This document shows, in pieces, positions 42,823 through 51,839 of a stretch of 64,000 nt of DNA (position 1 is its first letter; every line of letters begins with the position of its first letter). This DNA is from Paracoccaceae bacterium. GTDB lineage: Bacteria; Pseudomonadota; Alphaproteobacteria; Rhodobacterales; Rhodobacteraceae. The DNA is taken from the NCBI GenBank assembly GCA_016744015.1, contig JADGFD010000008.1, forward strand, positions 1 to 64,000, read 5' to 3'. The position numbers were made by a program, and so were the translations under genes. Under the pieces are notes generated by a model, which saw nothing but the letters and a program-made list of their open reading frames with translations, was not told where the DNA came from and searched no databases.

Positions 42823-44297
42823 AGCCGCCCCTCCAGCGCGGCCACGGCCACGCTGGCTTGCTCGGCATCATCAAAAGGAAACACATCGGTGCCAATAATC
42901 TGGCCGCTTTCGTGGCCTTTCCCAGCAATCAACAGGCTATCACCGGGTTGCAAAGCATCAATAGCGCGCAAAATGGCTTCGGCGCGGTCGCCCACCTCGT
43001 AAGCCTCGGGGCAGCCAGCCAGCACTTCAGCGCGGATGGTGGCGGCGTTTTCAGTGCGAGGGTTATCGTCGGTTACAAACACCACATCGGCATTGGCGGC
43101 GGCGGCTGCCCCCATGAGCGGACGCTTGCCTTTATCGCGGTCGCCGCCCGCGCCAAAGGCCAGAATGAGGCGGCCAAGCACGTGGGGGCGCAGGGCTTGC
43201 AGAGCGATCTCCAAAGCCTCGGGGGTGTGGGCGAAATCTACAAACACGGTCGCGCCGCTTGAGCGGGTGGCGGCCAGTTCCATCCGGCCACGCACGGTTT
43301 GCAGGTTGGGTAGCGTTTTGAAAACGTCTTCCGGCTCTTCACCGATAGCGATCGCCAGCGCAGCGGCCATCAGCACATTGCTGGCCTGAAAACCGCCTAT
43401 GAGGCTCAGATGCGTGGTGTGGACAGTGCCTTTCCAGCCAAAGCGCACATCTTGGCCATCACTATCAAAACGGCGGTTGAGGATTTGCATATCGCAGCCC
43501 TGGGCTTCACCAAGGGTGATGACGTGCTGGCCACGGCCTTCGGAAACCAAACGAACTGTAGGCCCAAAGCCATCATCCATATTGATAACCGCCGTCGCCC
43601 CCACAGGCAAAACGCGCTCAAACAGGCCCGCTTTGGCTGCAAAATAGTCACCAAAGGTGGGGTGGTAATCAAGGTGGTCGCGAGAAAGGTTGGTGAAAGC
43701 CCCCGCCTCCAGCGTGACGCCATCAAGGCGGCGCTGCTCTAGACCGTGGCTTGAGGCTTCCATGGCGGCGTGGGTGACGCCTTGGCTTTCGAGGCTTGCG
43801 AGAAGCATGTGCAGGGTAATCGGCTCGGGGGTGGTGTGGTTGAGCTTGGCGCTGACGGCGCCCTCCACACCCACCGTGCCAAAATTCACGGCGGCTCGGC
43901 CTAGGTGCTCAAGAATTTGGCGGTGGAAATTGGCGACGGATGTTTTGCCGTTGGTGCCGGTAATGGCAACCATATGACGGGGCTGTCCATTGTAAAAATG
44001 AGCGGCGGCAACGCTGAGCGCGGCGCGGGGATCGTCAGATAGCAATACGGGGCAATCGGGTTTTCCGATGAGTTTCAAGCCCTTAGAATCAGTCAGCACG
44101 CCAGATGCCCCCATACGCAAAGCGAATTTTGCAAACTCAGCGCCGTGGGCATTTACCCCTGGCATGGCGCAAAAAAGGAAGCCTTCTTTAGTGTCACGGC
44201 TGTCAACGCAAAGGCCTTCAAAGGCAGGCTCATCTTGCCAAAGGCCCGCGCGGCTTACCCGCCGTTCTAACCCCAGTTCGGAAAGCGTTTTTGCCAT
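42819..44297 (-). CDS. murE: UDP-MurNAc-L-Ala-D-Glu-meso-diaminopimelate ligase
   Basis: Adds the third residue to the stem peptide. 492 residues; ATP site VAITGTNGKTSVANFHRQIL, LSRDHLDYHPTFGDYFAAK, and DDNPRTENAATIRAEVLAG, the DNPR motif that indicates meso-diaminopimelate as substrate. It begins eight bases after ftsI ends. Confidence 0.97.
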   Translation of the reverse strand: MAKTLSELGLERRVSRAGLWQDEPAFEGLCVDSRDTKEGFLFCAMPGVNAHGAEFAKFALRMGASGVLTDSKGLKLIGKPDCPVLLSDDPRAALSVAAAHFYNGQPRHMVAITGTNGKTSVANFHRQILEHLGRAAVNFGTVGVEGAVSAKLNHTTPEPITLHMLLASLESQGVTHAAMEASSHGLEQRRLDGVTLEAGAFTNLSRDHLDYHPTFGDYFAAKAGLFERVLPVGATAVINMDDGFGPTVRLVSEGRGQHVITLGEAQGCDMQILNRRFDSDGQDVRFGWKGTVHTTHLSLIGGFQASNVLMAAALAIAIGEEPEDVFKTLPNLQTVRGRMELAATRSSGATVFVDFAHTPEALEIALQALRPHVLGRLILAFGAGGDRDKGKRPLMGAAAAANADVVFVTDDNPRTENAATIRAEVLAGCPEAYEVGDRAEAILRAIDALQPGDSLLIAGKGHESGQIIGTDVFPFDDAEQASVAVAALEGRL

Positions 44298-44304
44298 TTC
44301 AGCC

Positions 44305-46095
44305 TCAGTTACTGCTCAGAAGAATCGGAGCTTGAGGTGTTTCATTCCCTGCATGCGGGCGCAAGCCCAACAAAGGCGCAATGCGGCGGATAATTTCTGC
44401 GGCGACGGGCACGGCTGTCCAGCCCGCAGTGCGGCGCTCTTCGCCCAGCACGTCAATATTTGGCTCATCAAGCGAAACCACCAGCACATATTGCGGGTTG
44501 TTCATCGGGAAGGCGGCGGCAAAAGTGCCGATAACTTTATCCTCATAATAGGCCCCTTGCGGGTTGGGCTTATCAGCCGAGCCGGTTTTGCCTCCCACAA
44601 GGTAACCCTCAACATCCCCGAGCGAGGCCGTGCCGCGCACCACGACCTGCCGCAGCATATCGCGCAGGGCATAAGACGTGCTTTCAGAAATCACGCGGTC
44701 AACCTCGGTGGGCATTTCCACATCGTTTAGCAGGGTTGGTACAACCCGCAGCCCGCCATTGACCATGGCAGCATAGGCCGCTGCCAAGTGAACAGGCGTT
44801 ACGGCAATGCCTTGACCATAAGAGATGGTCATGGTGCTAATTTCGGACCAGCGACGTGGTAATAAAGGGGCTGAACGGCGAGTTTCCGGAAGCTCTAGCG
44901 GCAGTTTTTCCAAGAGGCCAAGCTGGCCGAGAAAGGCTTGCTGGGCCTCGCCACCCATGCCCGCAGCCAAGCGGGCCACGCCGGTATTGGAGGAATGCAC
45001 AATCACATCCCGCAGGCTCAGCCGCGCCCCGTAATCATGGAAGTCATTGATTGTAAAACTACGCCACCGCAGCGGGCCGCGCGTGTTGATCATGGTGTCA
45101 GGGTTGGCGACACCACTTTCCAGCGCTTGCGCGGCCGTGAATATTTTGAAGGTCGAACCAAGCTCATAGGTGCCTTGGGCCGCGCGGTTAAACAGCGGGC
45201 TATCGGCGGGGTCGCCGCTTACGGGCGGGCGGGGGCGGTGGTTTGGGTCAAAATCCGGCAGGGATACCATAGAGATGATGCGGCCCGTATTGGCCTCTAG
45301 CAGCACGCCGGTGGCCGCTTTGGCGTTCATGAGCTGCATGCCGCCCTCAAGCACTTGGCGCATGGCGGATTGCACTGTGAGATCAACAGAAAGCTGAAGC
45401 GGCTGGCCGTCATTGGCAGGGTCGCGGAGATAGTCGTCAAACTCAAGCTCTACGCCTGCGGTGCCCACCAGCTCGGCCGAGCGCACGCCTTCAACGCCAA
45501 ACCTTGTGCCGCCCAGAATATGCGCAGCAAAAGCGCCGTTGGGGTAAAGCCGCAGCTCACGCGGACCTACCTTTAAGCCCGGCTCACCAAGGTCCAGCAC
45601 GGCTTGCTGCTGCTCGGGCGAGAGCTTGCGTTTCACCCATACGAATTTGCGATTTCCGGTGAAATCGCGCAACAGGCGGTCAGCGTCCAGATCCGGAAAA
45701 ATGGCCATGAGGCCGTCTACCGCATTGAGCGGATCAGCCATATCTTGCGGGGTAGCGTAAAGCGAAGCTGTGCGCAGGTTCGTGGCCAGAATGGCCCCGT
45801 TACGGTCCACAATATTGGCGCGGGAATTAATGATGGCAGCGGCTTGGCCACGGGCGGCTGGCTCTTCCGGCTCGGCCATGGCGACCATGCCCATTTTACC
45901 GCCCACCGCCAAAAAGGCGAGGCCAAAGGCCGTGGCCATAAGGCCAAGGCGTAGCTCAGCGCGGCGCTTTTCACGGGTGCGTTGCTTACGCAAGCGCGCG
46001 GCGCGCTCTTCGGCCTCCACAAGGTCCGGGTCTTCGCCCTTTGCGCGAGCTTTCAGAATGCGCGGCAGGGGGCGCAGAGGGCGGCGGATATCCAT
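44305..46095 (-). CDS. ftsI: Division-specific peptidoglycan transpeptidase FtsI (PBP3)
   Basis: Class B penicillin-binding protein of the divisome, 596 residues. Cytoplasmic Arg-rich start, one membrane helix (about 49-70), the N-terminal non-catalytic module, then the active-site motifs ELGSTFKIFTA (Ser-x-x-Lys), HSSNTGV (Ser-x-Asn) and VGGKTGSADK (Lys-Thr-Gly). Its ATG overlaps the ftsL stop (TAATG). Confidence 0.97.
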   Translation of the reverse strand: MDIRRPLRPLPRILKARAKGEDPDLVEAEERAARLRKQRTREKRRAELRLGLMATAFGLAFLAVGGKMGMVAMAEPEEPAARGQAAAIINSRANIVDRNGAILATNLRTASLYATPQDMADPLNAVDGLMAIFPDLDADRLLRDFTGNRKFVWVKRKLSPEQQQAVLDLGEPGLKVGPRELRLYPNGAFAAHILGGTRFGVEGVRSAELVGTAGVELEFDDYLRDPANDGQPLQLSVDLTVQSAMRQVLEGGMQLMNAKAATGVLLEANTGRIISMVSLPDFDPNHRPRPPVSGDPADSPLFNRAAQGTYELGSTFKIFTAAQALESGVANPDTMINTRGPLRWRSFTINDFHDYGARLSLRDVIVHSSNTGVARLAAGMGGEAQQAFLGQLGLLEKLPLELPETRRSAPLLPRRWSEISTMTISYGQGIAVTPVHLAAAYAAMVNGGLRVVPTLLNDVEMPTEVDRVISESTSYALRDMLRQVVVRGTASLGDVEGYLVGGKTGSADKPNPQGAYYEDKVIGTFAAAFPMNNPQYVLVVSLDEPNIDVLGEERRTAGWTAVPVAAEIIRRIAPLLGLRPHAGNETPQAPILLSSN

Positions 46096-46427
46096 TAGTT
46101 GGTCCTCGCCACGATCTGCTGCACCGCGCTGCTGATTTCATCCTCCGGCATCGGCACCTCATTAATATCCGCAAAATGCGAGGCGTCAATTGGCATCAGG
46201 CGGAGCTCGGAATAATAAGTTTCGGCCAAGGCCCGCAAGCGTTCGGGGCGGTTAAGGTAGGCCCATTCGGCCCCCAAAACCGCAATCGCACTGCGCTCGC
46301 GGTTGATCTGGCGTTGCAGGCTGGAAACGCGGTCTTCGGCCTCTTGCACTTGGTAATTAACTTTATATGTCCAGCTCGCGGCAAACACGACCAGCACCCC
46401 GGCGAGGAGATAGAGGAATGTTTTCAT
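46095..46427 (-). CDS. ftsL: Cell division protein FtsL
   Basis: A 110-residue single-pass membrane protein: helix at about 3-20, then a coiled coil ([20 protein letters not shown]) and the segment [22 protein letters not shown] that contacts FtsB and FtsI. AAGGAG is seven bases before the ATG at 46427; a longer open frame is Arg/Pro-rich shadow of rsmH. Overlaps rsmH by four bases. Confidence 0.92.
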   Translation of the reverse strand: MKTFLYLLAGVLVVFAASWTYKVNYQVQEAEDRVSSLQRQINRERSAIAVLGAEWAYLNRPERLRALAETYYSELRLMPIDASHFADINEVPMPEDEISSAVQQIVARTN

Positions 46428-47395
46428 AATATGTCTCCTTGGCTCAGGTCGATATTTGGCATGCCGATATCGGCGGGGTCTGTATAGGCGGCGGGCGCAT
46501 CCAACCGCTGCGCAATGCGTAGGCGGGCAGAGCGGGCGCGGGGGTTTGCGGCGCATTCCTCGGGGCTAGCCTCAATGGCTTTGCGGGTGACTTTCTCAAA
46601 ACGGGCAGCATCTGCCTCGGCTTCAGGCGCATAGCGATTGGCGCGAGGCGCATTGCCCGAGCGAATTTGCATAAAACGCTTAACCATGCGGTCTTCTAAA
46701 GAGTGAAACGTGACCACGACCAGCAGGCCGCCGGGCTTCAAAGCCGCCTCTGCGGCCACCAACCCACGGGCCAGTTCGCCCAGTTCATCGTTCACCGCAA
46801 TGCGCAAGGCTTGAAAGCTGCGCGTGGCGGGGTGGGGCTGGTTGGGCTTGGGGTATGGCAGGTTTTTCTTGATGATATCAGCCAGTTGCAGGGTGGTGGA
46901 AATGGGCGCATCTTTGCGTGCCGCCACAATGCCCCGCGCAATCCGACGGGATTTACGCTCCTCCCCGAAGCGAAACAGAATATCGGCAATCATTTCTTCA
47001 GAGGCACGGTTTACCACATCGGCAGCAGAAGGCCCGGCTTGGGACATCCGCATATCCAGCGGCCCATCACGCATAAAGGAAAACCCGCGTGCACCCTCGT
47101 CTATTTGCATAGAAGACACGCCGATATCGAGCACCACGCCATCCAGCGGCACATCGGCCAGTTGGTCCAGCGCGCCAAAACGGCCATGCACCAGTTCGAT
47201 GCCCTCAGGCAGCTCGGCGCGGGCTATCACGTCTGGGTCTTGATCAATGCCAATCACACGCGTGGCCCCTGCCCCGCGCAAACCACGGCTATAGCCGCCG
47301 TATCCGTAAGTGCCATCCAGCCACACGCCCGTAACTGGCGCGCATTGGGCCAGAATTGGCGTAAGCAGCACCGGAATATGCGGGTCTGCCAACAT
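46424..47395 (-). CDS. rsmH: 16S rRNA (cytosine-1402 N4)-methyltransferase RsmH
   Basis: 323 residues. The start [18 protein letters not shown], the SAM motif [28 protein letters not shown], and [13 protein letters not shown] with [10 protein letters not shown] at the end are diagnostic. Two bases follow the mraZ stop. Confidence 0.97.
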   Translation of the reverse strand: MLADPHIPVLLTPILAQCAPVTGVWLDGTYGYGGYSRGLRGAGATRVIGIDQDPDVIARAELPEGIELVHGRFGALDQLADVPLDGVVLDIGVSSMQIDEGARGFSFMRDGPLDMRMSQAGPSAADVVNRASEEMIADILFRFGEERKSRRIARGIVAARKDAPISTTLQLADIIKKNLPYPKPNQPHPATRSFQALRIAVNDELGELARGLVAAEAALKPGGLLVVVTFHSLEDRMVKRFMQIRSGNAPRANRYAPEAEADAARFEKVTRKAIEASPEECAANPRARSARLRIAQRLDAPAAYTDPADIGMPNIDLSQGDIL

Positions 47396-47397
47396 GG

Positions 47398-47874
47398 CTA
47401 TACCTCTTTTCGGGCGTTAAGCAGGATGAACGGGTTCTTACCCTCGCCTTCATCTTCAAGGTTGTCGTAATAAATATCGTGATCCCAGATTTGCAGGTGA
47501 TCATCAGAACCCACAAACACCGCCTGCGCGCCTATGTTAAAGCGCTCGCGAATGTCTTTGCGTAGGATCATCCGGCCATTATCATCCATCTGCACCAGCG
47601 TGGCAGCCTGAATGAGCGCCTTGGAGGCGTCATCTTTATCGGGGCCATACTCCATTCTGGAGATACGTTTGCGGATTTTCTTATAGGCCTTCAAAGTAAA
47701 GCCCCGCGCGCAATGCTCATGGGATTTGGAGTGCACCAACACCATGTGGGGGTTTTTACCCTCCACGCAATCCGGGTCTTCCGAGGCAAGCACGGCACGA
47801 TGCGCGGCGGGTAACGAGACCCGCCCCTTTGCATCGACCTTACTGGTCAGCTGGTCAAAAAAACCTAGCTCCAC
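47398..47874 (-). CDS. mraZ: Transcriptional regulator MraZ
   Basis: A 158-residue AbrB-like DNA-binding protein that represses the division/cell-wall cluster it leads. Two SpoVT/AbrB-type repeats are seen: [20 protein letters not shown] and [20 protein letters not shown]. The start is GTG at 47874, seven bases after AGGAG; the frame opens nine codons earlier at a TTG with no site. A C-terminal extension ([16 protein letters not shown]) is typical of Rhodobacterales. Confidence 0.94.
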   Translation of the reverse strand: MELGFFDQLTSKVDAKGRVSLPAAHRAVLASEDPDCVEGKNPHMVLVHSKSHEHCARGFTLKAYKKIRKRISRMEYGPDKDDASKALIQAATLVQMDDNGRMILRKDIRERFNIGAQAVFVGSDDHLQIWDHDIYYDNLEDEGEGKNPFILLNARKEV

Positions 47875-48362
47875 CTGCCTACTCCTATTTCTGCCCCTCA
47901 AACGAGTTGCGGACCGTGTCTGCCCAACACGATCCGCCTCTGTCCCGTTCGGGTATGCCCAACTGCGTAAATCTGTTTCTGCTCGTTTCGCGTCGGATCT
48001 TTTTACTGTGCGGGAGGAAAGCGGCTGCCTGTATGAACCTGCCTAAATTTTTTTAGTGCTTAATCATAAACCGCTGTTCTTCCGTGCGATCTTGATAGCA
48101 TGGAGACAGATGCCTAGCAATGCCTAAATTTAACACCAGAAGCCACTTTTTGGGTTTCAGTCATATAGCGCTCAGCCAAAATCGGACCAAAACCACATAA
48201 ACTTGCGAGGCCCGAGAGCCCTGACGCTATATATAGTATACGGCATTTAGGGGCATTTTTTTCCATTTCTTTCAGTTTTCCGGCATTTCTCATGCTTTCA
48301 ACTCCTGAATCATGATTCGTTTTGCCCTTGACCGCAAGAAAAATCAGCTTAGAACCCTAGAA
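47875..48362. promoter_or_regulatory. Control region between mraZ and the TruA-like/kinase gene
   Basis: A 488-base gene-free stretch. Towards mraZ it has two TGGGC blocks 35 bases apart on the minus strand (about 47916-47960), reminiscent of MraZ half-sites but not in the usual ten-base phasing. Further on, TGCCTAAATTT is repeated at 48040-48050 and 48121-48131, with a related inverted form near 48243. A promoter-like pair TTGCGA (48203-48208) and TATATATAG (48228-48236) faces the kinase gene. Confidence 0.4.
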
Positions 48363-50174
48363 ATGCCACGCTATGCATTTAAACTTGAATATGACGGCAG
48401 CCGGTTTGAAGGCTGGCCAGAGGTGCAGGCCGCGTTCGAAGAGGCACTGCTTAAAAACCAAACCCCTGCAAGCACCCTAACGGTAGCCGAACCCACAGAG
48501 CCAGGGGTGCATGCCAGCAGCCAGATCGTGCATCTGGATCTGGCAGAGGCACATAACCCGCTCTCCCTCAAGGCTGAGCTTAGCGAAGTTTTGCGCGGCA
48601 CAGCGCTCGCCATTGTGGGTGCCAGCGCTGTGCCAGAAGACTTTGACGCGAGCAAAGCTGTAGAGCGTCACTATACTTACCGGCTGTTTTCCCGCCGCGC
48701 CACGCTGACTTTTAATAAGGGCACGATGTGGCGTATTGATCATCCATTGGATATCCGCGCCATGCGTGAGGCGGCGCACTACCTTATAGGCAAACATAAT
48801 TTTGGCAGTTTTTGCGCCAGCGGCAGCCTCGCGCAGCTTTCAGAGCTACGCATAGAAAGCTCGGCCCATTCCAGCGGCACCGAAGTGCGGCTGCACTTTC
48901 GCGCGCCCAGCTTTGCGCCCGAGCAAATTCGCCGCATTGTGGCGTTATTGGAGCGCATTGGGGCGGGTGCCTCCCCCCCCGAAATTATGCGCGAAGTGCT
49001 AGAGGCTCCCGCACTTTCTCCGGATGCTCCGATAGCCCCGCCACGCGGACTTTATCTGGATGATATCCGTTTTTCTGATGCCATCATGCAATCAGCCCAT
49101 CTGCCGCTGGAGCCTACGCCGCACCTTGCCAGTGGTATTGGCGCCGCCATGCTGGAGCAAATGCCGCTGCCCTTGCTGGTAATTACCCGCAAAGGCCGCG
49201 TGGCTTATGCCAACCAGTTTGCCTATGATCTGCTACCCAATCTCATTATCCGCCAGCATTTCTCTGAAACGCTTGACGCGCCCAAGTTTACCGAAGCCGT
49301 GCAGGCTGCGATTGAAAGCGGCAAAACCGGCAAGGTGCGGTTTAGCCTGACAGAGGGGCCAGAGCGGTTTTTTGTGGCGCATATTGGCTTACTGCCCGCT
49401 GGCTCTGAATTTGGGAAGTCGATTCGGGTGATTGCAGCGATTGAGGAGCGCACGACGATGCTGAAATCAGAGCAAATGCGCTCTGATTTTATTGCTAATG
49501 TAAGCCACGAGCTGCGCACGCCGCTGGCGACGATTCTGGGCTATATCGAAACATTGCAGGGCCACGCCAAAGATGACGCGGAGGCACGTGCGCGGTTTTT
49601 GGCAGTAATGGCCAAGCAGGCTGGCCGGATGCAAAACCTTGTAAATGACCTGATGTCGCTCAACAAAATCGAGATCGCCGAGCATAATCGGCCGCGCACC
49701 CCCTGCGCCCTGCCCGCCTTGGCTTCTGAGGCCATCGCCGCAGTGCAACCCCTGGCGGAGCGCCTTGGCACAACTGTAACCTCAGACCTCCCCGAGGAAA
49801 TGCTGCGCGTGCGCGGCGACCATGACCAGCTATTGCAGGTGCTGGTAAACCTCTTGGAAAACGCAATTAAATATAGCGACCAAAGCCAGCCAGTGCGCCT
49901 GTTTGCAGCCCCGGCTGATGCTGAGCACCTTGGCCAAATTGGCCTATCCGTGCAAGATGTCGGGCCGGGCCTTGCGCCCGAGCACCTTAGCCGCCTGACC
50001 GAGCGCTTTTACCGCGTGAGCGTGGCAAAAAGCCGTGACCAAGGTGGCACAGGGCTGGGGTTGGCGATTGTAAAACACATTTTGAACCGGCACGAAGGTG
50101 CGCTTGAAGTGCAGTCCGAGCAAGGCACGGGCAGCACCTTTACCGTTTGGCTACCGATTTTTGCCGAAGGCTAG
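48363..50174 (+). CDS. TruA-like pseudouridine-synthase fold fused to a PAS-histidine kinase
   Basis: One open frame, 603 residues. Residues 1-237 follow TruA from end to end: MPRYAFKLEYDGSRFEGW, GVHASSQIVHLDL, ERHYTYRLFSRRA, HPLDIRAMREAAHYLIGKHN, IRRIVALLERIG and RGLYLDDIRF. But the GRTDxGVHA site reads EPTEPGVHA (residues 43-51): catalytic Asp is Glu46 and Arg is Pro44. The Q-rich loop after YDG..GW is deleted and the SFRAxxCQ region is SFCASGS. Residues about 262-365 look like a PAS domain, 370-440 a HisKA domain with SHELRTP (His382), and 485-600 a HATPase with NLLENAIKYS, DVGPGLAP and GGTGLGLAIV. No membrane helix. The kinase half resembles alphaproteobacterial PhoR, but no phoB or pst gene is near. 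The ATG at 48363 matches the TruA N-terminus; 48312 would add 17 residues. Neither has a strong ribosome-binding site. Confidence 0.9.
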   Translation: MPRYAFKLEYDGSRFEGWPEVQAAFEEALLKNQTPASTLTVAEPTEPGVHASSQIVHLDLAEAHNPLSLKAELSEVLRGTALAIVGASAVPEDFDASKAVERHYTYRLFSRRATLTFNKGTMWRIDHPLDIRAMREAAHYLIGKHNFGSFCASGSLAQLSELRIESSAHSSGTEVRLHFRAPSFAPEQIRRIVALLERIGAGASPPEIMREVLEAPALSPDAPIAPPRGLYLDDIRFSDAIMQSAHLPLEPTPHLASGIGAAMLEQMPLPLLVITRKGRVAYANQFAYDLLPNLIIRQHFSETLDAPKFTEAVQAAIESGKTGKVRFSLTEGPERFFVAHIGLLPAGSEFGKSIRVIAAIEERTTMLKSEQMRSDFIANVSHELRTPLATILGYIETLQGHAKDDAEARARFLAVMAKQAGRMQNLVNDLMSLNKIEIAEHNRPRTPCALPALASEAIAAVQPLAERLGTTVTSDLPEEMLRVRGDHDQLLQVLVNLLENAIKYSDQSQPVRLFAAPADAEHLGQIGLSVQDVGPGLAPEHLSRLTERFYRVSVAKSRDQGGTGLGLAIVKHILNRHEGALEVQSEQGTGSTFTVWLPIFAEG

Positions 50175-50184
50175 CAGGCGGGTG

Positions 50185-50628
50185 TTAATTGCTTCCCAAA
50201 AAGCTCTCGGCGCTAAAGTTGCCGACATTGCCGAGGAACTGTTCAAAGAAGGTCAGCTTGCGGCCATCCGTGACGGTCTCGTTGGTGTTGAGGTTAATCA
50301 CCCGGCCATCAGCCAGCCCGTAGCGCTCGATCTGTGCGACACGTTCACCGCGAAAGGTGATCGCCACAATCTGGCGCTCAATTTCTTTGGGCGCAAAAAA
50401 GGCCACCCGCCGGACTTTCGACGAGATATAATACCACGCATTGGTGCCGGCCAGCCCCCGTGTTGTCGGCTCCCCTAGCCGCGCCAACACGTTCTCTTGC
50501 GCTTCACCAACCGCAATGCTGGCCACATCTTCGGCAATGGGCACATAGCCGTGAACATCCACTTTAGGCACGCAACCCGCTACCAGTAAACTCGCCCAAA
50601 AAAGCGAAACAACCAAAAACTTTTTCAT
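50185..50628 (-). CDS. bamE: Outer membrane assembly lipoprotein BamE (SmpA/OmlA)
   Basis: A 147-residue lipoprotein of the BAM complex. Signal MKKFLVVSLFWASLLVAGC with lipobox VAGC, then the SmpA/OmlA core: GEAQENVLARLGEPTTRG, AWYYISSKVRRVAFF and IVAITFRGERVAQIERYGL. AAGG lies five bases before the ATG at 50628. Divergent from yceD. Confidence 0.93.
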   Translation of the reverse strand: MKKFLVVSLFWASLLVAGCVPKVDVHGYVPIAEDVASIAVGEAQENVLARLGEPTTRGLAGTNAWYYISSKVRRVAFFAPKEIERQIVAITFRGERVAQIERYGLADGRVINLNTNETVTDGRKLTFFEQFLGNVGNFSAESFLGSN

Positions 50629-50754
50629 ATCACCCTTGCTCATACGGTTTTCACGGCACATAACGCTCCCCAGATTGGGGAATTTCCCCTATGTTCCATA
50701 TTCAAGAGGCTGACGCAAGCAATGCGCGCCGCAAACCGGAAAGATACGTGGTAA

Positions 50755-51315
50755 ATGGCCGATACCCTCCCGCCCCCGCCCTTTGAACGCCCGAAAGAGG
50801 TGGCGCGCCTGCGTGCCCACAAGGCGACCTCCTTTGATGAAACCCCCACTGAGGCCGAAGCCGAGGCCGTCCGCAAGGCGCTTGGCCTGCGCGGCTTACG
50901 CAAGATGCGCTTTCAGGGTAAGCTTTCCCCCATTGGTAAGCGTGGCTGGCTGGTGGAGGGCAGTTTGGGCGCTTCGATCACGCAAGACTGCGTGGTAACC
51001 GTCGAGCCGATCAAAACCCGAATCGACACAGAGGTGCGCCTTCGTTTTTTACCAGAAACCATGATCGAGACAGAAACACCTGAAGATGAATTGGAAGATG
51101 ATGTTGAAGAGCTCGGGCCGGTCATTGATCTTGGCCACGTCGCCGTAGAAGCGCTTTCGCTCGCCATGCCAGACTATCCAAGGGCAGATGGTGCTGGGTT
51201 AAAAACACTCACAGCCCAGCCTGAAGGGGAAGCCCCGATAAAAGACGAGGACACCAAGGCATTTGCAGGGCTTGCCGCCCTCAAAGCCAAAATGGACCAG
51301 AATCCGGAAAACTGA
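50755..51315 (+). CDS. yceD: DUF177/YceD family protein
   Basis: A 186-residue acidic protein. FQGKLSPIGKRGWLVEGSLGASITQDCVVTVEPIKTRID and DLGHVAVEALSLAMPDYPRADGA are the DUF177 core; the usual Cys pair is reduced to one here (QDC). YceD has been linked to 23S rRNA accumulation and its gene normally lies directly upstream of rpmF, as here, though 297 bases of repeat and leader sequence intervene. Confidence 0.9.
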   Translation: MADTLPPPPFERPKEVARLRAHKATSFDETPTEAEAEAVRKALGLRGLRKMRFQGKLSPIGKRGWLVEGSLGASITQDCVVTVEPIKTRIDTEVRLRFLPETMIETETPEDELEDDVEELGPVIDLGHVAVEALSLAMPDYPRADGAGLKTLTAQPEGEAPIKDEDTKAFAGLAALKAKMDQNPEN

Positions 51316-51392
51316 GCGCGGCACGGCGCCAGAACTGCCTGACAGCTCTAGCTGTGTTTTTTCTCCTAGGGGGCAAGCCCCCGTCGAAAAAA

Positions 51393-51427
51393 CACATTTT
51401 CAGACAAGCTGAAAATGCCTGCCGCTG
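51393..51427 (+). repeat. Dispersed repeat family 3, copy 2
   Basis: Identical over 35 bases to 5137-5171, again preceded by a G/C hairpin (GGGGGC-AA-GCCCCC, about 51370-51383) and followed by GGCCTCGCTGCGCTCGGC at 51433-51450. It lies between yceD and rpmF. Confidence 0.75.
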
Positions 51428-51476
51428 GCCATGGCCTCGCTGCGCTCGGCAGCAAAAAAAGACCATAAAAAGGGGC

Positions 51477-51504
51477 TTGCGGTTTGGGTAAAAAAGGCTA
51501 TGTT
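51477..51504 (+). promoter_or_regulatory. Candidate rpmF promoter
   Basis: TTGCGG (51477-51482), 16 bases, TATGTT (51499-51504). It would give a leader of about 100 bases in which GGATTTCC (51542-51549) and GGAAATCC (51582-51589) can pair. Confidence 0.45.
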
Positions 51505-51612
51505 CCGCGCTTCTATTCCCTTTTCGGGTTTGCATAGTCAGGGATTTCCTGCTAGGTCCGCCCGAAGAGATCATCACGCGCGGAAATCCGCATTTTAAAA
51601 GGCTTAAAGCTA

Positions 51613-51819
51613 ATGGCTGTTCCAAAGAGTAAAATCACCCGCTCCAAGCGCGGCATGCGCCGTGCACATCTGGCCCTGAAGGGGGCCAACCCGAATGAGT
51701 GTTCAAACTGCGGCGAGCTTGTGCGCCCGCACCACGTATGTGGTGCTTGTGGCCACTATTCTGACCGTGAAGTCGTTGCTATGGTTGAAGAAATCGACCT
51801 GGACGAAGACGCGGCATAA
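51613..51819 (+). CDS. rpmF: Large subunit ribosomal protein bL32
   Basis: 68 residues, starting [21 protein letters not shown]. Four Cys in [18 protein letters not shown] form the zinc-binding site, so this is the zinc form. It leads the rpmF-plsX-fabH-ihfA-merR run; plsX starts 20 bases later. Confidence 0.97.
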   Translation: MAVPKSKITRSKRGMRRAHLALKGANPNECSNCGELVRPHHVCGACGHYSDREVVAMVEEIDLDEDAA

Positions 51820-51839
51820 AACTGCGGGGGTGGCCCGGC

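Noticed and set aside
47880-47970. Canonical MraZ box (TGGGN repeated at ten-base steps)
   Set aside because: Only two clear TGGGC blocks were found, 35 bases apart, so the usual three-repeat phasing is absent; I list it only as a loose hint in the control region.
48312-50174. The TruA-kinase frame as two separate genes read through by chance
   Set aside because: There is no stop, no internal ribosome-binding site with a good start at the junction, and the linker is an ordinary 25-residue stretch; both halves keep one frame.
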